64,000 nt of DNA from contig NZ_BLTJ01000002.1 in assembly GCF_013282095.1 (NCBI RefSeq), positions 186,001 to 250,000 on the forward strand, in the 5' to 3' direction. The stretch is from Enterocloster alcoholdehydrogenati (GTDB taxonomy: Bacteria; Bacillota; Clostridia; Lachnospirales; Lachnospiraceae). Below the pieces are notes generated by a model. The model searched no databases. It was not told the DNA's origin and saw nothing but the letters and a program-made list of their open reading frames with translations. The position numbers were made by a program, and so were the translations under genes. Positions 60,080 through 64,000 of the stretch are shown in pieces (the first letter of the stretch is position 1; each line of letters starts with the position of its first letter).

Positions 60080-60268
60080 CTTCTTATCCTCCTGTTTCTT
60101 CGCCTGGGCCCCGGAGCGCTGCCCCGGCGGCCTGTCTTTTATCCCTGTGGGTATCCCGGCCGCAGACAAAAGCTGCTGTTGTGCGGACGGCGGGATTATC
60201 TGTAATCCGATTATACAACAAACCTTCAAAAATAACCAGTGAATTTTTTATGACTGCGGCGCAGGCTT

Positions 60269-62764
60269 TCAACTGTTTTCTAAGGTTTTTGCCCCAGCCG
60301 TTTTCCTGCGGGGCGCCGCCTTTTTCTTAATAGAAAATGTAAGTTTCTCCCCGTCAAAGCCCACCTCTACCTGGGCATTTTTGCGGACTGTTCCGTCTAA
60401 AACCGCCTCTGCCAGCTTATCCTCCAGCATATTCTGGATAGTTCTTCTTAAGGGCCTTGCTCCGTACTTATCGTCATAACCCTTGTCAATCAGGTGGTCT
60501 TTAGCCGCCGCATCTACAGACAGGGCGATTCCAAGCTGATCTCTGCTGCGCTTTGCAATTCCCTGCAGCATAATATCAGCGATCCCCTTCATGTGCTCTC
60601 TGTTTAGCGGGTGGAACACGATGATCTCGTCGATACGGTTTAAGAACTCCGGCTTAAAAAGATGCCTTACCTCATCCATCACACGGCCTTTCATAAAGCT
60701 GTAATCGGCCTTGGCGTCCGTAGCAATGCCAAATCCAAGGCGCTTGGGGGAAATGATATTCTCCGCCCCTGCGTTAGAGGTCATGATGATAATGGTATTC
60801 TTAAAGTCGATTCTGCGCCCCTGGGCGTCTGTGATGTGTCCGTCGTCCAGCACCTGCAAAAGGATATTGAATACATCAGGATGAGCCTTCTCGATCTCGT
60901 CAAACAGGATCACAGAATAGGGATTCCTGCGGACTTTTTCGCTGAGCTGTCCGCCCTCCTCATAGCCTACATAGCCTGGCGGGGAGCCGATCATCTTGGA
61001 TACACTGTGTTTCTCCATATATTCGGACATATCTACACGGATCAGGGAGCTTTCCGTGCCGAACATGGCCTCAGCCAGCGCCTTTGATAGCTCTGTTTTC
61101 CCTACACCGGTAGGGCCAAGGAAAAGAAATGAGCCAATAGGGCGTCTTGGATCTTTTAATCCCACGCGTCCCCTGCGAATGGCCTTTGAAACAGCCGTCA
61201 CCGCCTCTTCCTGGCCTACGACCCGCTCATGAAGGATTCCTTCCAGGTTTTTCAGCCGCTCAGATTCTTCCTCTGCCAGCTTCTTCACCGGGATTCTGGT
61301 CCAGCCTGCCACCACATCGGCGATCTCATTTTCACTGACAGTCAGCTTTCTGGTCTCCTTATCCTTCTGCCACTTTTCTAAGAGAATACGGATCTTTTCT
61401 CTCAGCTTTTCCTGCTTTTTCTTGATCTCGCCCGCTTTTTCATAGGCTTCATCCCTGATAGCGGCTTCCTTATCATCTTCCAGCTTTTCAATCTGCTCTT
61501 CCAGCTCCCGAACCTTTTCCGGCCGGGTGTAGTTCATCAGGCGCACCCGCGAGGAGGCCTCGTCGATCAGGTCAATGGCCTTATCCGGCAGGAAACGGTC
61601 ATTGATATAACGGCTGGAAAGCTTCACAGCGGCCTCCAGGGCATCATCTGTGATCTCAACTTTATGGTGCTCTTCATAGCGGCTGCGCAGCCCCTTTAAG
61701 ATGGCCACAGACGCTTCCTCTCCCGGCTCGTCTACCGTCACAGGCTGGAAACGGCGCTCCAGGGCAGAATCCTTTTCAATGTATTTGCGATATTCGTTGA
61801 TGGTAGTGGCTCCAATCAGCTGCAGTTCTCCCCTCGCAAGGGAGGGCTTTAAAATGTTGGAGGCATCCATAGCCCCCTCTGCCCCTCCTGCACCGATGAT
61901 GGTATGGATCTCGTCGATAAACAGGATCACATCTCTGGACTCTACCACCTCCGCGATCACCTTCTTGATCCGCTCCTCAAACTCGCCCCGGTACTTGGAG
62001 CCGGCCACCATGCCCGACAGATCCAGCGTCATAACCCGCTTATCTGCAATGACGTCCGGCACATTTCCCGATGCGATCATCTGGGCTAACCCTTCTGCAA
62101 CGGCCGTCTTTCCCACGCCCGGCTCGCCGATGAGACAGGGGTTATTCTTGGTGCGGCGGCTTAAGATCTGGATTACCCGCTGGATCTCATTTTCACGGCC
62201 GATCACAGGATCCAGCTTTCCCTCTGCCGCCATTTTCGTAAGATTCCGGCTGTAGCTGTCCAGGGTGGGAGTGGCATTTCCCCGCCGTCCCGTCCTGGCG
62301 CCCTGCATCTCTTCTTTCACAGCAGGCGCGTCCTCTCCCATGGCGGCCAGAAGGTCAATATAAACCTTCTGGATGCTGACACCGATGGTGTTTAAAAGGC
62401 GGCTGGCCACACAGTCCCCCTCACGCAGAATCGCAATCAGCAGATGCTCCGTTCCGATCTGGGCGGCTTTAAAGCGCACAGCCTCCCGGTAGCTGTTTTC
62501 TATGACCCGGCGGGCTCTGGGGGTATAGGAGGCTGTATCCGCCGTCTTAAGGGTAGGATTTGGCGCAATCAGCTGGCTCACCAGCTCAATGACTTTATTC
62601 TCCTCTACCCCGTTCTCCTCCAGCACTTTGGCCGCAACGCCTGTGCCCTCCTGCAAAAGGCCGATGAGCAGATGCTCCGTTCCCACATAGCCGTGGTTTA
62701 AACTCTCTGCCACGCCCACCGCAAGGCCTAAGGCTTCCTTTGCCTGTGGTGTATATCGTTCCAT
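60269..62764 (-). CDS. clpC: ClpC ATPase (Clp protease ATP-binding subunit)
   Basis: This 831-residue AAA+ unfoldase feeds substrates to ClpP. It has the double Clp-N repeat (residues 1-145, [19 protein letters not shown]-like), first AAA domain with [18 protein letters not shown] (about residues 210-227), a middle coiled region with a UVR-like motif ([22 protein letters not shown]), and second AAA domain with [21 protein letters not shown] (about residues 552-572). The ClpP-docking loop region lies in the late second domain. It starts 15 bases after mcsB. Substrates marked by arginine phosphorylation (McsB) are expected targets in this system. Confidence 0.96.
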   Translation of the reverse strand: MERYTPQAKEALGLAVGVAESLNHGYVGTEHLLIGLLQEGTGVAAKVLEENGVEENKVIELVSQLIAPNPTLKTADTASYTPRARRVIENSYREAVRFKAAQIGTEHLLIAILREGDCVASRLLNTIGVSIQKVYIDLLAAMGEDAPAVKEEMQGARTGRRGNATPTLDSYSRNLTKMAAEGKLDPVIGRENEIQRVIQILSRRTKNNPCLIGEPGVGKTAVAEGLAQMIASGNVPDVIADKRVMTLDLSGMVAGSKYRGEFEERIKKVIAEVVESRDVILFIDEIHTIIGAGGAEGAMDASNILKPSLARGELQLIGATTINEYRKYIEKDSALERRFQPVTVDEPGEEASVAILKGLRSRYEEHHKVEITDDALEAAVKLSSRYINDRFLPDKAIDLIDEASSRVRLMNYTRPEKVRELEEQIEKLEDDKEAAIRDEAYEKAGEIKKKQEKLREKIRILLEKWQKDKETRKLTVSENEIADVVAGWTRIPVKKLAEEESERLKNLEGILHERVVGQEEAVTAVSKAIRRGRVGLKDPRRPIGSFLFLGPTGVGKTELSKALAEAMFGTESSLIRVDMSEYMEKHSVSKMIGSPPGYVGYEEGGQLSEKVRRNPYSVILFDEIEKAHPDVFNILLQVLDDGHITDAQGRRIDFKNTIIIMTSNAGAENIISPKRLGFGIATDAKADYSFMKGRVMDEVRHLFKPEFLNRIDEIIVFHPLNREHMKGIADIMLQGIAKRSRDQLGIALSVDAAAKDHLIDKGYDDKYGARPLRRTIQNMLEDKLAEAVLDGTVRKNAQVEVGFDGEKLTFSIKKKAAPRRKTAGAKTLENS

Positions 62765-62779
62765 AAATCTATGTCCTCC

Positions 62780-63823
62780 TTATGCGCTTTCGATGATTCT
62801 GGGCAGCCTCTCTCTGATATAGGCGGCACGCACGCAGTCTGCCTCATCCTTATCCAGAGGCCTGCTGGCCCACAGCGCCAGATTGGCCGGTTTGATGCCG
62901 ATCATCAGGCTGTAAAGGCTTCTCTCCTTTTCAAAGGAAATGACCCCGTCCTCTTCTCCCGCCATCAGCTGGGATAAAAAGATCCGGGCGTCCTTTTCCG
63001 TGATCCGCCTGGCGTATTTGAGAATGCCGTAGGACTTCCAGGTTTCATCCTCCCGTTCCAGCCGTCTGGCCCCAAGAGCCGCATTTCTTACCCGAAGCTC
63101 CTGGTTGTTTAACTGCGCCGCTGCCTTGGCCACCTGTTCAATGATCTCCTTTTCCGACTGACCCAGGCTTCTCTGATTGGAAAGCTCATACATATTTCCA
63201 TAGTTTTCGCTTCCCTCGCCGTAAAGCCCGCGGATGGCCGTTCCCAGCCGCCCCATATCTCCCACGATGCTCTGGAATTTGCGCACCTGAGAAAGCATGG
63301 GAAGGTGGAGCACCACACAGGCTTTTAAACCTGTGCCAACATTGGTGGGAAAGGTGGTGAGATAGCCGTATTTTTCATCAAAGGCATAGGAAAAACGCTC
63401 ATTGATGTAATCATCCAGCTCATCTGCCGCCTTCCACAGCTGTTCTAAATCCAGGCCCGGAGCCAGCAGCTGGAGGCGGATGTGGTCATCCGTCCCCAAA
63501 AGCAGGCTGCAGCTTTCATCCTCCGAAAGATAAAGCCCTCCCGGCCGGCTCATCTCCACCGCAGTCCGGTTTAAGATCCTGCGTTCTCTCAGCGCCTGCT
63601 TTTTCGCCCCGTTCATCGTTTCCAGGGCATACCAGGAAAATATCCCGCCGTCCCTGGTTGGAGCGTCCTTTAAGCCTTCTTTTAAACGTTCCACCAGCTG
63701 GCGGCTTCCTGCCTCATCCAGTCTGGATGGAAATACGCACTCATCCCAGTTTCGAGAAAGGCGGATCCGGCTGTAAATGATGTTGGAACGCTCCTCATGG
63801 ATTCCTTCATACCATCTGCTCAC
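62780..63823 (-). CDS. mcsB: McsB-type protein arginine kinase with active-site Cys replaced by Phe
   Basis: This 347-residue phosphagen-kinase-fold protein marks proteins with phosphoarginine for ClpCP. IIYSRIRLSRNWDECVFP (about residues 15-32) starts the nucleotide-binding region; NVGTGLKACVVLHLPML and YGEGSENYGNMYELSNQRSLG (in part) follow, and DEADCVRAAYIRERLP near the end matches the phosphoarginine-binding D-x-x-R-A motif. In the phosphagen kinase signature C-P-[ST]-N-x-G-T-G the cysteine is Phe158 here (TTFPTNVGTG), read unambiguously from the DNA. Activity may be reduced or altered. The gene starts at GTG, overlapping the mcsA stop by four bases (GTGA). Cotranscribed with clpC. Confidence 0.92.
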   Translation of the reverse strand: MSRWYEGIHEERSNIIYSRIRLSRNWDECVFPSRLDEAGSRQLVERLKEGLKDAPTRDGGIFSWYALETMNGAKKQALRERRILNRTAVEMSRPGGLYLSEDESCSLLLGTDDHIRLQLLAPGLDLEQLWKAADELDDYINERFSYAFDEKYGYLTTFPTNVGTGLKACVVLHLPMLSQVRKFQSIVGDMGRLGTAIRGLYGEGSENYGNMYELSNQRSLGQSEKEIIEQVAKAAAQLNNQELRVRNAALGARRLEREDETWKSYGILKYARRITEKDARIFLSQLMAGEEDGVISFEKERSLYSLMIGIKPANLALWASRPLDKDEADCVRAAYIRERLPRIIESA

Positions 63824-64000
63824 TGCGCTTTTCCTCCTTCCGGCCCGGAGGTTTCCGGCGTTTTTTCCTTCAGTGCACGCAGCTCATCCCGGTATCTGGC
63901 GGCGCTTTCGTAATCTTCTTTTGCCAACGCCTCTTTTAAGGCCTTCTGAAGGCGCACGGCCTGCAGCCCCATGCCGCCCGGATGAGCACCCAGGCCTTCC
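63820..64000 (-). CDS. mcsA: McsA, C-terminal part (5' end beyond window)
   Basis: The last 60 codons of this gene are in view. They encode a UVR-domain tail, LQKALKEALAKEDYESAARY followed by RDELRALKEK, then a short glycine-rich end, as in McsA, the activator and regulator of McsB. The zinc-binding cysteine pairs expected at the N-terminus lie outside the window. It precedes mcsB with a four-base overlap; ctsR is expected further upstream. Confidence 0.85.
   Translation of the reverse strand, partial: EGLGAHPGGMGLQAVRLQKALKEALAKEDYESAARYRDELRALKEKTPETSGPEGGKAQ

Noticed and set aside
1-64000. Mobile elements, prophage genes and CRISPR arrays
   Set aside because: No transposase, integrase, phage structural gene or regularly spaced repeat was found on either strand by inspection.

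Overview
The window looks like a chromosome segment from an anaerobic, spore-forming, mid-GC member of the Clostridia, most likely Lachnospiraceae. The evidence is anaerobic (early cobalt) corrin genes, an IspH fused to S1 domains, a clostridial single-chain PurL, a divergent alpha/beta-type small acid-soluble spore protein, an mcsA-mcsB-clpC heat-shock cluster, and several uncharacterised families typical of that group (DUF4317, DUF1846, TIGR04076, an HPr-like protein). This is family knowledge applied to the sequence; the species cannot be named. No insertion sequence, prophage, integrase or CRISPR array was seen. Most genes lie on the minus strand.

Layout. 1-3.3 kb: truncated pectinesterase, a PurF-like protein lacking the glutaminase cysteine, and a GNAT acetyltransferase. 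3.4-18.5 kb: a tightly packed minus-strand cobalamin locus (cbiG, cbiD, cbiF-cbiH fusion, cbiJ, cbiE-cbiT, cbiA, cobT, cobU, cobS, a cobU-like gene, cbiB, cobD-type decarboxylase, cbiP-cbiC fusion). It covers most of the corrin ring, amidation, aminopropanol arm and nucleotide loop. Cobalt chelatase, cbiL and the cobalamin adenosyltransferase are not here. 18.7-21.2 kb: spore protein gene and a LytTR/GHKL two-component pair. 21.3-28.5 kb: ispH-S1, cmk, a flavoprotein, a two-domain polyphosphate kinase 2 and aspartate kinase. 28.8-33.7 kb: an ABC-2 exporter operon ending in an AraC-type regulator with a degenerate GGDEF-like domain, then a divergent TIGR04076/HxlR pair. 33.8-40.2 kb: purL, a glycerophosphodiesterase and a DUF1846 protein. 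40.3-49.9 kb: a nine-gene nucleoside uptake and catabolism operon (deoC, BMP-type ABC importer, uridine phosphorylase, 8-oxoguanine-deaminase-like amidohydrolase, racemase/decarboxylase-family protein, PreA-like dehydrogenase) behind a strong promoter with an early intrinsic terminator. 50.3-57.6 kb: histidine phosphatase, a sigma-like protein without region 4, a LysR regulator, a nuclease-helicase, an HPr-like protein without the phosphorylatable histidine, a tandem NUMOD1-like protein and a DUF4317 protein. 57.8-64 kb: tRNA-Trp, radA, a small unknown, clpC, mcsB and the end of mcsA.

The most notable signals are proteins that keep a family fold but lack a key catalytic residue (PurF-like, HPr-like, McsB, CobU-like, the N-terminal PPK2 half, the GGDEF-like domain), the composition and leader terminator of the nucleoside operon, the sigma-like protein, and several precise inverted repeats at promoters. 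Promoters, operators and terminators were read by eye, and all family assignments come from motif recognition without database searches.
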